A stretch of DNA of 64,000 nt. Origin: Amycolatopsis nigrescens CSC17Ta-90 (lineage in GTDB: Bacteria; Actinomycetota; Actinomycetes; Mycobacteriales; Pseudonocardiaceae). The notes beneath the pieces were generated by a model. The model did no database searches, had not been told where the DNA came from, and saw only the letters and a list, made by a program, of their open reading frames with translations. Location of the stretch: assembly GCF_000384315.1 (NCBI RefSeq), contig NZ_ARVW01000001.1:5952157-6016156 (forward strand), in the 5' to 3' direction. Numbering within the stretch: position 1 is the first letter of the stretch; each line of letters opens with the position of its first letter. Positions 50,797 through 63,129 of this stretch are shown here, piece by piece. The position numbers and the translations under genes were made by a program.

Positions 50797-51441
50797 ATGG
50801 ACCGCGAAGAGGTGTGGCTGGCCACCGACGCCGAACGGCTGAGCCTGGCCGAACTGCTCGAGCAGCTGCCCGCCCAGGACTGGGACCGGCCTTCGCTGTG
50901 CCGTGACTGGCTGGTGCGGGATGTGGCGGCGCACGTCACGATGCTGTCCCGGCTGGGACCCGGTTCGATGCTGCTGGCGTTCGCGCGGGCCGGGTTCGGC
51001 TTCGACCGGATGATCCACGACACCGCGAAACGGCTCGCCAAGCGCACTCCCGCGCAGCTGACCGCCGACGTCCGCGCCACCGCAGGTTCGCGGAAGCTGC
51101 CCCCTGGCATGACCTTCGTCGAACCGCTGTTGGACATCCTGGTGCACGGCCAGGACATCGCGGTCGCGCTCGGCCGCCGCCGGGAGATGCCGCCGGAAGC
51201 CGCGCTGGTCGCCGCCGAACGCGCGTGGTCGATGGGTTTTCCCTTCCACGCCCAGAAAAAGTATCCGGGCGTGCGGCTGGTCGCGACCGACCTTGACTGG
51301 TCGGTTGGCAGCGGGCCGGCGGAGATCACCGGGCCGATCGCCGCCATCCTGCTGCTGCTCACCGGTCGGGACGGTGCGCTCGTGCAGGCCAACCGCTCGG
51401 CGGGCTCGCGGGCCATCGAGGTCGTTCACCAGGCTCGCTGA
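50797..51441 (+). CDS. Maleylpyruvate isomerase-family mycothiol-dependent enzyme
   Basis: 214 residues from ATG 50797, with GGGGAGGGAG upstream. The N-terminal DinB-like four-helix bundle carries LPAQDWDRPSLCRDWLVRDV (20) and VAAHVTML, then EPLLDILVHGQDIAVALGR, giving the His residues that hold the metal in this family. The C-terminal region resembles the wing of MDMPI proteins. Members use mycothiol in isomerisation or detoxification. Control by the divergent MarR is likely. Confidence 0.8.
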   Translation: MDREEVWLATDAERLSLAELLEQLPAQDWDRPSLCRDWLVRDVAAHVTMLSRLGPGSMLLAFARAGFGFDRMIHDTAKRLAKRTPAQLTADVRATAGSRKLPPGMTFVEPLLDILVHGQDIAVALGRRREMPPEAALVAAERAWSMGFPFHAQKKYPGVRLVATDLDWSVGSGPAEITGPIAAILLLLTGRDGALVQANRSAGSRAIEVVHQAR

Positions 51442-51554
51442 CCTGGCCGCGCCCGGCCGTTCCGTCGTCGCGGTGGTGGGTACTTTTGCCGTCCGCTCGC
51501 CGAACCTGACGTACTTACGCTGACCATCGGCAGCAGTACGAGGAGGCGGCGTCA

Positions 51555-52319
51555 TTGGGTGACACGGGCGGAGACCGGACGCGCCCCGAAGCACTGCGGG
51601 TGGGCGCCGGCAACGTCGGCGGCATCATCCTGCACGGCGTCAACGCCGTCGCCGACCTGGAACGGCTGGCGCTCGCGCCGGCCTCGCTGGCCGGCCTCGG
51701 CCGGGCGGTCGCCGGTGCGAACGGCACGCTGCAGGGCGGCCAGGTGACCGCGCTGCGCAGCCTGCTGTCCTTGCTGCAGCAGGTCAACGACCAGGTCCGG
51801 CGGACGGCCGACGCGGCACAGGCGGTCGCAGGGCAGGAGGGTTCGCCGGTCAGTACCGACCCGGCCACCATCTGGGGCACACCGGTGGCCGCCGAACTCG
51901 CGGCTCATGCGGTCGCTGACAACGTTGACGGGGTCGGCGATCCCCGTTCGGTGCACAACATCCTCGGCTACATGCGCGAACTCGGCCTCGGCGCGCACCC
52001 GATCGACGGTGCCCGGTTCTCCGGCGTCGCCGACTTCAACGACTGGCTGGCCGGCAACGCGGACAACCAGGCCCAGATCGGCGTGATCGAGGTCTACTCC
52101 GGTCCTGCCCGCGCGCTCGGCGAGATCCCCGGCGGGACGCTCGGCGGCGACGTGGTGGTCATCGAGCCCTATCCGTCCTTCGGCCACGACGCGCTCATCG
52201 GCATTTCCGGCGGTGACGGCAGGCTGTACAACCACGGCCGGGTCGACTCCGCCATCCGCGGGGTGGCGACCGTCAGCGTGTACCGCCCGGCGGCCACCGG
52301 ATCAGGGCACCCGAGGTGA
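51555..52319 (+). CDS. Unknown protein, first gene of a type VII secretion-like cluster
   Basis: 254 residues from TTG 51555, with AGGAGG nine bases upstream. It contains no cysteine. Residues about 12-95 form Ala/Leu-rich helices (GIILHGVNAVADLERLALAP, LLSLLQQVNDQVRRTADAA). Residues about 105-245 look like a globular, strand-rich domain with SVHNILGYMRELGLGAHPID, GVIEVYSGPARALGEIPGG and VVIEPYPSFGHDALIGISGG. Helical front plus globular back is seen in effectors exported by type VII systems, but no known toxin or enzyme motif is recognised. A WXG-type gene follows 13 bases downstream. Confidence 0.6.
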   Translation: MGDTGGDRTRPEALRVGAGNVGGIILHGVNAVADLERLALAPASLAGLGRAVAGANGTLQGGQVTALRSLLSLLQQVNDQVRRTADAAQAVAGQEGSPVSTDPATIWGTPVAAELAAHAVADNVDGVGDPRSVHNILGYMRELGLGAHPIDGARFSGVADFNDWLAGNADNQAQIGVIEVYSGPARALGEIPGGTLGGDVVVIEPYPSFGHDALIGISGGDGRLYNHGRVDSAIRGVATVSVYRPAATGSGHPR

Positions 52320-52332
52320 AAGAGGTCCGGAC

Positions 52333-52989
52333 GTGAGCTTCCCCGACTCCAGGGCGATGGACGCCACCGCCTCCTACGGCGGCCCGAGCTCGCTGCTGCC
52401 GCAGATCTACACCGCGTCCCCCGAGCAGATCTTCGGGCACGTGGACGAGATCCGGAAGATCGCGGCCGAGTTCACCGGCCTGATGACCGGGCTGACCAGG
52501 GCCGCCGAACAGCTGGACGCGGTGTGGTCCGGGGCCGCCTCGGAGTCGGCGCTGCGCACCATCGCCGACTCGATCGCCGCGTTGGCCGAGATCATCGAGG
52601 TGGTGCGCGCGGGCGCCGACCTGCTCGACGTCTCCGGTGCCCTGCTGGACACCGCGCAGGAGGCCTATCGCGCGGTGGTGTCCACGGTGAACCCGGTGGT
52701 GGCCGCGATGATGTCTAGCCCGTCCAGCCGCGGTGCCGCGGAGGTGCTGTCCACGGTCACCACGGTGTCGCTGCGCGCGTTCCTGCGGGTCGTCGGCGAC
52801 CGGCTCGACGCGCTCGGTTCGGTGGATCTGACCGGCCAGGTGAGCAGGCTCGCCGCGGTGGTCGGCGAGATCGAAAAGCTCTCCGGCGTCGAACCACCGG
52901 GCGGCCGGATCCGGCGGGAGCTCGTCGGCCACTTCCCGGAGGTCGTGGTGCCCCAGCAGCACGCCGCCCGGCGCGGGGGGACCGAGTGA
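52333..52989 (+). CDS. WXG-motif helical protein (ESX substrate-like)
   Basis: 218 residues from GTG 52333 with AGAGG upstream. The first about 100 residues are two long helices joined at LDAVWSGAASESALRTI, where Trp65-Ser66-Gly67 is the W-x-G hairpin of WXG100 proteins. A longer helical region follows (about 85-195), ending basic. The overall size is above WXG100 and nearer to EspB- or PPE-like chains. It probably forms a helical partner or substrate for a type VII secretion system. The stop overlaps the start of the YbaB-like gene. Confidence 0.68.
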   Translation: MSFPDSRAMDATASYGGPSSLLPQIYTASPEQIFGHVDEIRKIAAEFTGLMTGLTRAAEQLDAVWSGAASESALRTIADSIAALAEIIEVVRAGADLLDVSGALLDTAQEAYRAVVSTVNPVVAAMMSSPSSRGAAEVLSTVTTVSLRAFLRVVGDRLDALGSVDLTGQVSRLAAVVGEIEKLSGVEPPGGRIRRELVGHFPEVVVPQQHAARRGGTE

Positions 52990-53312
52990 CCGCCGCGCCG
53001 CAGCCGGTGCCCGATCTGAACGGGCTGCTGGAGCAGATCCGAAGGCAGACCGAACAGGTGCAGCGCGTCCAGCGTTCGGTGGAGGCGCTGGAGGTGCGCG
53101 GGCAGTCGCGGGGCAGGGAGGTCACGGTGACCCTGCGCGGCGACGGCCGGTTCACCGCGGTGGAGATCGACCAGGACGCGATCCACCGCTATGACGCCCG
53201 GAATCTGGGCGACATCGTGCTGGAGGCGGTGAACAGCGGGCTCAGCGCGCTGGCCGAGGCGAGCCGGACGAAGTTCGCCCCGCTGCTCGACCGCCCCGGC
53301 GAGGATCTCTAG
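52986..53312 (+). CDS. YbaB/EbfC-family protein (EspL-like context)
   Basis: 108 residues. The N-terminal helix DLNGLLEQIRRQTEQVQRVQ and the strand region GREVTVTLRGDGRFTAVEID, then DIVLEAVNSGLSALAEAS, match the tweezer-shaped YbaB/EbfC fold, a DNA-binding or chaperone-like dimer. In mycobacterial ESX-1 loci a YbaB-like protein (EspL) accompanies secreted substrates. Here it is translationally coupled (GTGA) to the WXG-motif gene and converges with eccE. Confidence 0.8.
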   Translation: MTAAPQPVPDLNGLLEQIRRQTEQVQRVQRSVEALEVRGQSRGREVTVTLRGDGRFTAVEIDQDAIHRYDARNLGDIVLEAVNSGLSALAEASRTKFAPLLDRPGEDL

Positions 53313-53322
53313 CTCGGAAAGC

Positions 53323-54375
53323 TCAGAAGTCCAGCGCCAGCGGCAGGGAGCGGCGGACGTAGTCGGCATGCCTGCCGTGCAACGGGATCACGGGCACGCC
53401 GAGCCCGGCGGCGTCACCGCCGGCGATCCGGATCACGGTGTCACCGCGGACTTTCCCGGCCGGTGTGCGCCGCAAGGTGAACGACGTGACGGTGAAGGCC
53501 GCGCGAGCGACGTCCACGGCCAGCGCCGCCGCCGGGTCGGTACCGGCCCGTGGCGCGTAGCAGGACTGGAGGTCGCCGCCGGCGGACCAGCCGTGCCAAC
53601 CGTGCGCCACCTCGGCGCGTTCGCCCGCGCCGAGGACGAGCCGGAGCCCGTCGTTCAGCTCGCCGACACCCAGCACGGTGCTCTGGCAGCCGGCGTCGGC
53701 GAGGGTGCCGATCAGCCCGACCGCGGCGCGGGCGGTGCTGCGCAGCGCGCCGAGCTGCCCGCCACCCCTGGCCAGCGCGGCGATCGGGGCCTGCTCCGGC
53801 CGGTACCGCACGGCCAGCCAGTACATCCGGGACGGGCGGCCGTCACGGCCCTGCGGCATGGTCCGTACCACCAGCTGCGCGCTGCCCAATGGGATGTCCG
53901 GGTCCCGGTGGGCCACCCGCAGCGCGTCGAGCAGCAGCCCGATGTCCGGGTCGGCCGGCGCGGTCAGCCGCAGCACGGCGGTCCAGCCGCCGGCGACCTC
54001 GGCCACCCCGAACTCGGTGCCGAACCGGTCGACGTGCCGGTGCACGCGGACCGTGCCGGCCACCGTGTGCAGCGGGTCGGGGGCGTCCAGCCGGTCGTCG
54101 TGCCGGCGCAGCCGGTAGCCGATCCAGGTCAGTGCCCAGCCGGTCGGGGAGCGGCCGCCGAACCGAAGGGAGACTGTGGTCACGAGCGCGGCCGTGAGCA
54201 CGGCCAGTACCGCGACGACGCCGCGCAACGGAGGGCCGACGGCGAACAGCAGCAGCGCGGCGATCCCGGCCAGCTCCCAGATCGCCGGCCGGGGGTGCCG
54301 CCCCCGCGCGGTCGCGGTGGTTCCCGGGGCGCCGGGAATGGGAAGGCCCGGCCGGTCCGGAGTGGTTATGGACAC
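53323..54375 (-). CDS. Type VII secretion protein EccE-like
   Basis: 350 residues from GTG 54375, with AAAGGGGGG seven bases upstream. After a short Pro-rich N-terminus come two adjacent membrane helices (about 35-75, ELAGIAALLLFAVGPPLRGV and AVLAVLTAALVTTVSL). A soluble domain follows with WALTWIGYRLRRHDD, VFG-type strands and a C-terminal region ending RRSLPLALDF. Length and topology fit EccE, the periplasm-facing accessory part of ESX membrane complexes. EccB, EccC, EccD and MycP are not in the window, so this is an orphan or satellite component. Confidence 0.72.
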   Translation of the reverse strand: MSITTPDRPGLPIPGAPGTTATARGRHPRPAIWELAGIAALLLFAVGPPLRGVVAVLAVLTAALVTTVSLRFGGRSPTGWALTWIGYRLRRHDDRLDAPDPLHTVAGTVRVHRHVDRFGTEFGVAEVAGGWTAVLRLTAPADPDIGLLLDALRVAHRDPDIPLGSAQLVVRTMPQGRDGRPSRMYWLAVRYRPEQAPIAALARGGGQLGALRSTARAAVGLIGTLADAGCQSTVLGVGELNDGLRLVLGAGERAEVAHGWHGWSAGGDLQSCYAPRAGTDPAAALAVDVARAAFTVTSFTLRRTPAGKVRGDTVIRIAGGDAAGLGVPVIPLHGRHADYVRRSLPLALDF

Positions 54376-54756
54376 CGGCCCCCCTTTCCTGCGGGACGTG
54401 TCCGGCCTATCCAAGGTAATGCGCCGGGGCCGCGGCTCTGCCGGAAGAATTCCCCACACCGGGTAATCCCGGCGGCGCAGTCGGTGCTGCTGTTTCCGGA
54501 GCCGGCCGAACTGCCGGTCAACTGCCTCCGGCTGTTTCCGCCGGTCGCCACGGCGGCGCCGGACGGAGAATTGACGGATCAAGCGCCCAGCGGGAGGTGT
54601 GTGCCACTATTGGGGCCTGCCGTGCCCGCCGACCGGCGGCGTCGGGGAGGACGTCCGGCACCGCACACCCGGTGACCGGCAATATTGTCATCGGTGTGCA
54701 GAATTCGGTGTCCGTGCTTTGCCGGATCGAGGGTTTTCTTCCGGCGGTGGAATGGG
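54376..54756. other. Non-coding region between eccE and the NarL-type regulator
   Basis: 381 bases holding the upstream regions of two divergent genes. TTGACG (about 54571-54576) and a CAATATTG palindrome near 54681 are possible promoter parts. A 24-codon frame beginning GTG 54601 after GGGAGGTGT is too short and unusual in composition to call. No other structure is evident. Confidence 0.3.
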
Positions 54757-55425
54757 ATGAATGACGTGATCGGGGAGCCGGACCGAATTCGGGTTGGCGT
54801 GATCGAGGACCACCCGTTGTACCGCGCCGCGGTGGCCAGGGTGCTGGACGAGGCCGAGGACGTCGAACTGGGTGCGGTGGCGGACTCGGTGGCCAGGTTC
54901 GCGGTTTGCCGCCAGCCGCCGGGCAGCGTGGTGGTGCTGGACCTGAAACTGCGCGGGGTCGCCGACGCCGCGGCGGTGCTGGAGGTCGTCGGCATGGGGC
55001 ACCGGGTGCTGGTGGTCTCCGCGCACGCCGGGCAGTCCGAGGTGCTCGGCGCGATCTCCGCCGGTGCCCGCGGCTACCTGTCGAAGGACGCCGACGGCGA
55101 CGAGATCCTGCGCGCCATCCGGGAGATCGCGGCCGGCAACTCCTATGTCTCGCCGACGCTGGCCTCGTTCGTGCTGAACTCGACCAGGGAGCGCAACGCC
55201 GGCCCGAAGCTGGTGCTCTCCGAACGGGAGCGGCAGGTGCTCTCCCTGGTCGCGGCCGGCGAGCGGGACCAGGACATCGCCGAGACGATGTCCATCAGCG
55301 TGCGGACCGTGCGCTCCTACCTCGACCGGATCAGGGACAAGACCGGCCGCCGCCGTCGCCCCGAGCTGACCAGGCTGGCGATCGAAGAGGGCATCGCCTA
55401 CGAGGGGCCGGGCCAGGCGCCCTAG
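54757..55425 (+). CDS. NarL/FixJ-family response regulator
   Basis: 222 residues from ATG 54757. The receiver domain has the acidic pocket VGVIEDHPLYR, the phospho-Asp62 in VVLDLKL and Lys110 in GYLSKDADG, all intact. The LuxR-type helix-turn-helix is LSERERQVLSLVAAGERDQDIAE with TMSISVRTVRSYLDRI. No kinase is adjacent; the orphan kinase at 44810 is a candidate partner. The HEPN-like membrane protein gene starts 44 bases downstream on the same strand. Confidence 0.88.
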   Translation: MNDVIGEPDRIRVGVIEDHPLYRAAVARVLDEAEDVELGAVADSVARFAVCRQPPGSVVVLDLKLRGVADAAAVLEVVGMGHRVLVVSAHAGQSEVLGAISAGARGYLSKDADGDEILRAIREIAAGNSYVSPTLASFVLNSTRERNAGPKLVLSERERQVLSLVAAGERDQDIAETMSISVRTVRSYLDRIRDKTGRRRRPELTRLAIEEGIAYEGPGQAP

Positions 55426-55469
55426 ACTGCAACTTGCGTTGCACAATCCTATGAACGGATCATGCGTCC

Positions 55470-56683
55470 ATGGCCACGAACGACGGGTCCAGGGCAGACG
55501 GCGCGCCTCTTCCGCCGAAGCCGAAGCGAAGAAACGCGGTGCTGAGGCTCTTCGACGCGCCACTGCATCGCGATTGGGCTTTCTGGCTGACGCTGGGGAT
55601 GATGGTCATGTCGGGGTCGGCCATCGCGAGCGCGGACAACCAGTCCGGCATTCCGCGCTGGTTGAACACCTTGCTGGCGGTCATCTTCTTCGCGTTGGTC
55701 TTCGGGCTGCTGCCTGCCTGGATCCGGTTGCTGGTCCGGCGCTGGCGCTGGCGCAAACGGGAGGCGGCTTCAGCGGCCCCGGCGGCGCCGGTCTGGCAAC
55801 CACCCGTCCCGCCACCGGCCGCCCGGCCCGCCGAACCTCCCGCGCCTGTCCGTCCCCGGCCACGTGCGGACAAGGCCGTGCCGGACGAACCGCTCGGTGC
55901 CGGCGGCGCGGACCTTCAGTACCCGGTCGCGAGGGCGGCTCGCAGGCTGCGCTCGGCCCAGGCTCCGGAAGAACAGTACGAAGCGTTGCTGGACACCGCC
56001 GAAATGCTGGCCGCCACCATCGCGATCACCGCCGCCGCGATATTCAGGGAGAACGGCTTCGGTGCACGGTTGCGCGGTCTGGCCAGGGCTTACGAAAGGG
56101 GCGTCACCTTCGGCACCTGGACCACTTTTGTGGAGCGGCTGCACGAATACCCGGACGTTCTGCCCGGCGGCTCGGCCGCGCTGCGGGACGGTGCGCTGGC
56201 CGCCGACCTCAACATACTGCGCCGCGCGCGGAACGACGCCGCGCACGGCGGCAAGCCGCGCGACCGTTATGCGGCGGCGGCCAAGGTCGCCGAACTTGGA
56301 GCGCCGCTCGGTCGCGCGCTCGTGGGGGCTCGGTTCCTGTCAGCCCTGCCCTGGGTGCTGACCGAGTCCAGCTCATATCGCTCAAGGTCGGACGATTTCG
56401 AGGTGGTGGCCAAGTACGCGATGGGCGACCATCCCGAGTTCGATCGCAGAAACGTCGTCTCCGCCAAGCCGGTCGCCAACGACAGCTTCTACCTTTTGAC
56501 CCCGCGTGGGCCGATCGACCTCACGCCGTTCGTGGTCAACCGGTACTGCGAGCACTGCCGCCACGAGGAGGCATGCTTCGCGGCCAAGCTGTCGAAGGAC
56601 GGGGTCACCACCGTGCAGAGCTTCGACCTCGGGCACCAGATCGTCGACCACGAACTCGCCGATTTGCTCCGCGTGCTCCCTGA

Positions 56684-56687
<4 letters not shown>
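55470..56687 (+). CDS. Membrane-anchored HEPN-like protein with a C-terminal cysteine motif
   Basis: 405 residues, not a recognised family. Two membrane helices lie at about 35-55 and 65-88. A Pro/Ala-rich linker (about 98-140) leads to an all-helical domain (about 145-290) containing LRRARNDAAHGG, where Arg254-x4-His259 is the R-x4-H pattern of HEPN RNases and nucleotidyl-transfer partners. The C-terminal part holds NRYCEHCRHEEACF (C360-x2-C363-x5-C369), a possible metal site. HEPN proteins often act in stress or phage defence. It follows a NarL regulator and overlaps the nitrilase gene tail-to-tail by four bases. Confidence 0.7.
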
Positions 56688-60607
<3,920 letters not shown>

Positions 60608-60769
60608 ATGTCCAAGGAGATCGTCGCCGTCCTGCTGCTGGCGCTGGCCGGGTTCCTGATCGGCGGGGTGTACAGCACCTGGAAGAACGGGGTGAAGTGG
60701 CTGGCGATTGCGCTCGGCCTCGCCTCCGCACTGGCCGTCGGCGGTGCCGTCGCCTGGCTCGCCGGCTAA
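60608..60769 (+). CDS. Small two-helix membrane protein downstream of hisB
   Basis: 53 residues starting at ATG 60608, directly after the hisB stop (TAG 60605-60607). Two hydrophobic stretches, MSKEIVAVLLLALAGFLIGG and WLAIALGLASALAVGGAVAW, are joined by a short basic loop (YSTWKNGVK). Third positions are G/C-rich. Actinobacterial his operons sometimes carry a small hydrophobic protein here; its function is not known. It ends four bases inside the convergent MMPL gene. Confidence 0.72.
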   Translation: MSKEIVAVLLLALAGFLIGGVYSTWKNGVKWLAIALGLASALAVGGAVAWLAG

Positions 60770-62955
60770 CGACCGGCCGGGGCCAGCACCCGCTCGTCGG
60801 GGTCGTCGAGCTGCTGGGTGAGCTTCTCGCCCTCCACGTCCACCTTGGGCAGCGCGCGGTCCAGCCACTTCGGCAGCCACCAGGCGCGGTCGCCGAGCAG
60901 CGACATCACCGCGGGCACGATGGTCATCCGCACCACGAACGCGTCCACCGCGACCCCGAAGGCCAGCGCGAAACCGATCGACTGGATCAGGGACTGCTCG
61001 GCCAGGATGAACCCGGCGAACACGCTGATCATGATCAGTGCGGCGGCGACCACCACCCTGGAGCCGTGCCGGAACCCGGTGACCATCGCCTGGTGCGCCC
61101 CGGCGCCGTGCACGTGCTCCTCGCGCATCCTGGTCACCAGGAAGACCTGGTAGTCCATGGCGAGGCCGAACAGCACCCCGATCAGCAGGATCGGCAGCAT
61201 GCTCATGATCGGCCCGGTGGACTCCACCCCGAGCAGATCGGTCAGCCAGCCCCACTGGAACACCGCGACCACCGCGCCGAAGGTCGCGACCACCGAGCCG
61301 AGGAAGCCGAGGGTCGCCTTCAGCGGCACGATCACCGAGCGGAACACCAGCATCAGCAGGATGAACGCGAGCCCGACGATCAGCGCCAGATAGGGCAGCA
61401 TGGCGGCGGCGAGCTTGGCCGAGACGTCGATGTTCATCGCGGTCTGCCCGGTGACGGACAGTTTCGCGCCGGTGGATTCGCTCAGCCCGGCCGACTGGTC
61501 GCGGATCTGGCCGACCAGTTGTTCGGTGGCCTCGGTGCTCGGGCCGCTCTTCGGGATCACGCTGAGGATCGCGGTGTCGCCGGCGGGGTTCATCCGCGGT
61601 GGCGCGACCGCGGCCACGTCGCCGAGCCCGGCGATCTTCGCCGCGGCCTGCCCGGCCGCGCCCTGCGGGTCGGCGCTGGCGGCGGTGTCCACCACCACCA
61701 GCAGCGGCCCGTTGGCGCCCTCGCCGAACCCGGCGGTGGTCAGGTCGTAGGCCCGGTGCTGGGTGGAGTCCGGTGCGGCCGTGCTGTCGTTGGGCAGGCC
61801 GAGTTGCATGCCCAGCGCAGGGATGGCGACGACCAGCAGCCCGGCCACCGCGGCGATCAGCACCGGGATGCGATGGCGGGCGACGAACAGGGCCCAGCGC
61901 TCGCCGGCGGTGGGCTTGGCGGCGTCGGCCCGTTCTTCCCGCGCCCGCTTGCCGAGCACCTTGCGCCCGGCGAACCCGAGCACCGCGGGCAGCAGGGTGA
62001 GCGCGACCAGTACCGCGACGGCCACGGTCAGCGCGGCGGCGATGCCCATTTCGCCGAGGAACGGGATGCCGATCACGGTCAGCCCGGCCAGCGCGATGAT
62101 CACGGTCAGCCCGGCGAACACCACCGCCGAGCCCGCGGTGCCCACCGAGCGGGCGGCGGCTTGCTCCGGATCTCGTCCTTCGCTGATTTCGTGCCGATAG
62201 CGGGAGACGATGAACAATGCGTAGTCGATGCCGACGGCGAGGCCGAGCATCAGCGCGAGGATCGGGGTGTTCGCGTTCAGCTCCATGAAGCCGGAGACCG
62301 TGGTGATGCCCGCCATCCCGACCCCGACGCCGATACCGGCGGTGAGCAGCGGGAGCCCGGCGGCGATCAGGGAGCCGAAGGTGATCGCCAGCACCACGGC
62401 GGCCACGATCACGCCGAGTCCTTCGGTGGCCTGGGTTTCCGGCGCGCCCTGCACGGCGTCTCCGCCGAACTCGACCTGGAGGCCGGCCTGACGGCCGGGG
62501 TCGCCGGCGGCTTGGAGGGCGTCCCGCTCGTCCTCGGTCAGCTCGAAGGCCTGCACCCCGTAGCTGACCTGTGCCAGCGCCACCTTGCCGTCCGGTGAGA
62601 CCGCCATGGCCTGGAAGGGATCGGCCACCGCGGCCACCTTCGGCGCGGTCTTCAGCTCGGCCACGACCCGTTCCACCGCGGCCTTGTTGGCCGGGTCGGT
62701 GAGCTTCTGCCCCTCCGGTGCCGCGATCGCGACCCTGGCGGTGCCGCCACCGGCGGAGGCCTGCGGGAAGCGCTCCTTGAGGTGGTCGATCGCCTGCTGC
62801 GACTCGGTTCCCGGGATGGTCACCGCGTTGCTGGTCTGCCCGGACAGGGTGAGCGCGCCGAGCCCGAGCACGATCAGTACGGCCGCCCAGACGGACACGA
62901 CCAGCCAGCGCCGGCGGAACGAGAACCGGCCGAGCCGGTACAGAAGTGTGGCCAC
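60766..62955 (-). CDS. MMPL/RND-family transporter
   Basis: 729 residues from GTG 62955. About twelve membrane helices in two halves, each with a large outer loop after the first helix. Both copies of the RND proton-relay motif are present: GLAVGIDYALFIVSRYRHE and GLAMDYQVFLVTRMREE. Such MMPL proteins export lipids, siderophores or drugs. The TetR gene is divergent, and four operator-like sites lie between the two genes. A GAGGAG is found a few bases before the start. Confidence 0.9.
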   Translation of the reverse strand: MATLLYRLGRFSFRRRWLVVSVWAAVLIVLGLGALTLSGQTSNAVTIPGTESQQAIDHLKERFPQASAGGGTARVAIAAPEGQKLTDPANKAAVERVVAELKTAPKVAAVADPFQAMAVSPDGKVALAQVSYGVQAFELTEDERDALQAAGDPGRQAGLQVEFGGDAVQGAPETQATEGLGVIVAAVVLAITFGSLIAAGLPLLTAGIGVGVGMAGITTVSGFMELNANTPILALMLGLAVGIDYALFIVSRYRHEISEGRDPEQAAARSVGTAGSAVVFAGLTVIIALAGLTVIGIPFLGEMGIAAALTVAVAVLVALTLLPAVLGFAGRKVLGKRAREERADAAKPTAGERWALFVARHRIPVLIAAVAGLLVVAIPALGMQLGLPNDSTAAPDSTQHRAYDLTTAGFGEGANGPLLVVVDTAASADPQGAAGQAAAKIAGLGDVAAVAPPRMNPAGDTAILSVIPKSGPSTEATEQLVGQIRDQSAGLSESTGAKLSVTGQTAMNIDVSAKLAAAMLPYLALIVGLAFILLMLVFRSVIVPLKATLGFLGSVVATFGAVVAVFQWGWLTDLLGVESTGPIMSMLPILLIGVLFGLAMDYQVFLVTRMREEHVHGAGAHQAMVTGFRHGSRVVVAAALIMISVFAGFILAEQSLIQSIGFALAFGVAVDAFVVRMTIVPAVMSLLGDRAWWLPKWLDRALPKVDVEGEKLTQQLDDPDERVLAPAGR

Positions 62956-63004
62956 GGAAAGGACTCCTCATCACCTGGCGAGGTGCGTTGCTTGACTACG
63001 AAGC

Positions 63005-63089
63005 TAGCCGTTCGGCAAGGGGAGCTACAAGCCGATCGGCTAGTATGTGACTAGCCGCACGGCTAGTTCCTGAACTTGCCGCACGGTAA
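63005..63089. promoter_or_regulatory. Four tandem 14-bp palindromic operators for the TetR regulator
   Basis: Sites TAGCCGTTCGGCAA (63005-63018), AAGCCGATCGGCTA (63029-63042), TAGCCGCACGGCTA (63052-63065) and TTGCCGCACGGTAA (63076-63089) share WWGCCG-N2-CGGYWA. Start-to-start spacings are 24, 23 and 24 bp. They fill the gap between the MMPL and TetR genes. Confidence 0.75.
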
Positions 63090-63129
63090 GCCCGGCGCGT
63101 ACCCTCGGTTCGCTCAGCGAGGAGGGGCG

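Noticed and set aside
47920..51594. A 1,224-codon open frame on the minus strand across the membrane protein, ROK, MarR and MDMPI genes
   Set aside because: It runs antisense to or through genes with clear domains. Its Arg/Gly/Gln/His-rich composition is what a GC-rich shadow frame gives, and it has no recognisable motif apart from a short part of the real MarR region read in another frame.
54601..54675. A 24-codon frame after a good GGGAGG site upstream of the NarL regulator
   Set aside because: It is very short, Arg/Pro-rich and has no sign of selection; it is kept only as a note in the non-coding entry.
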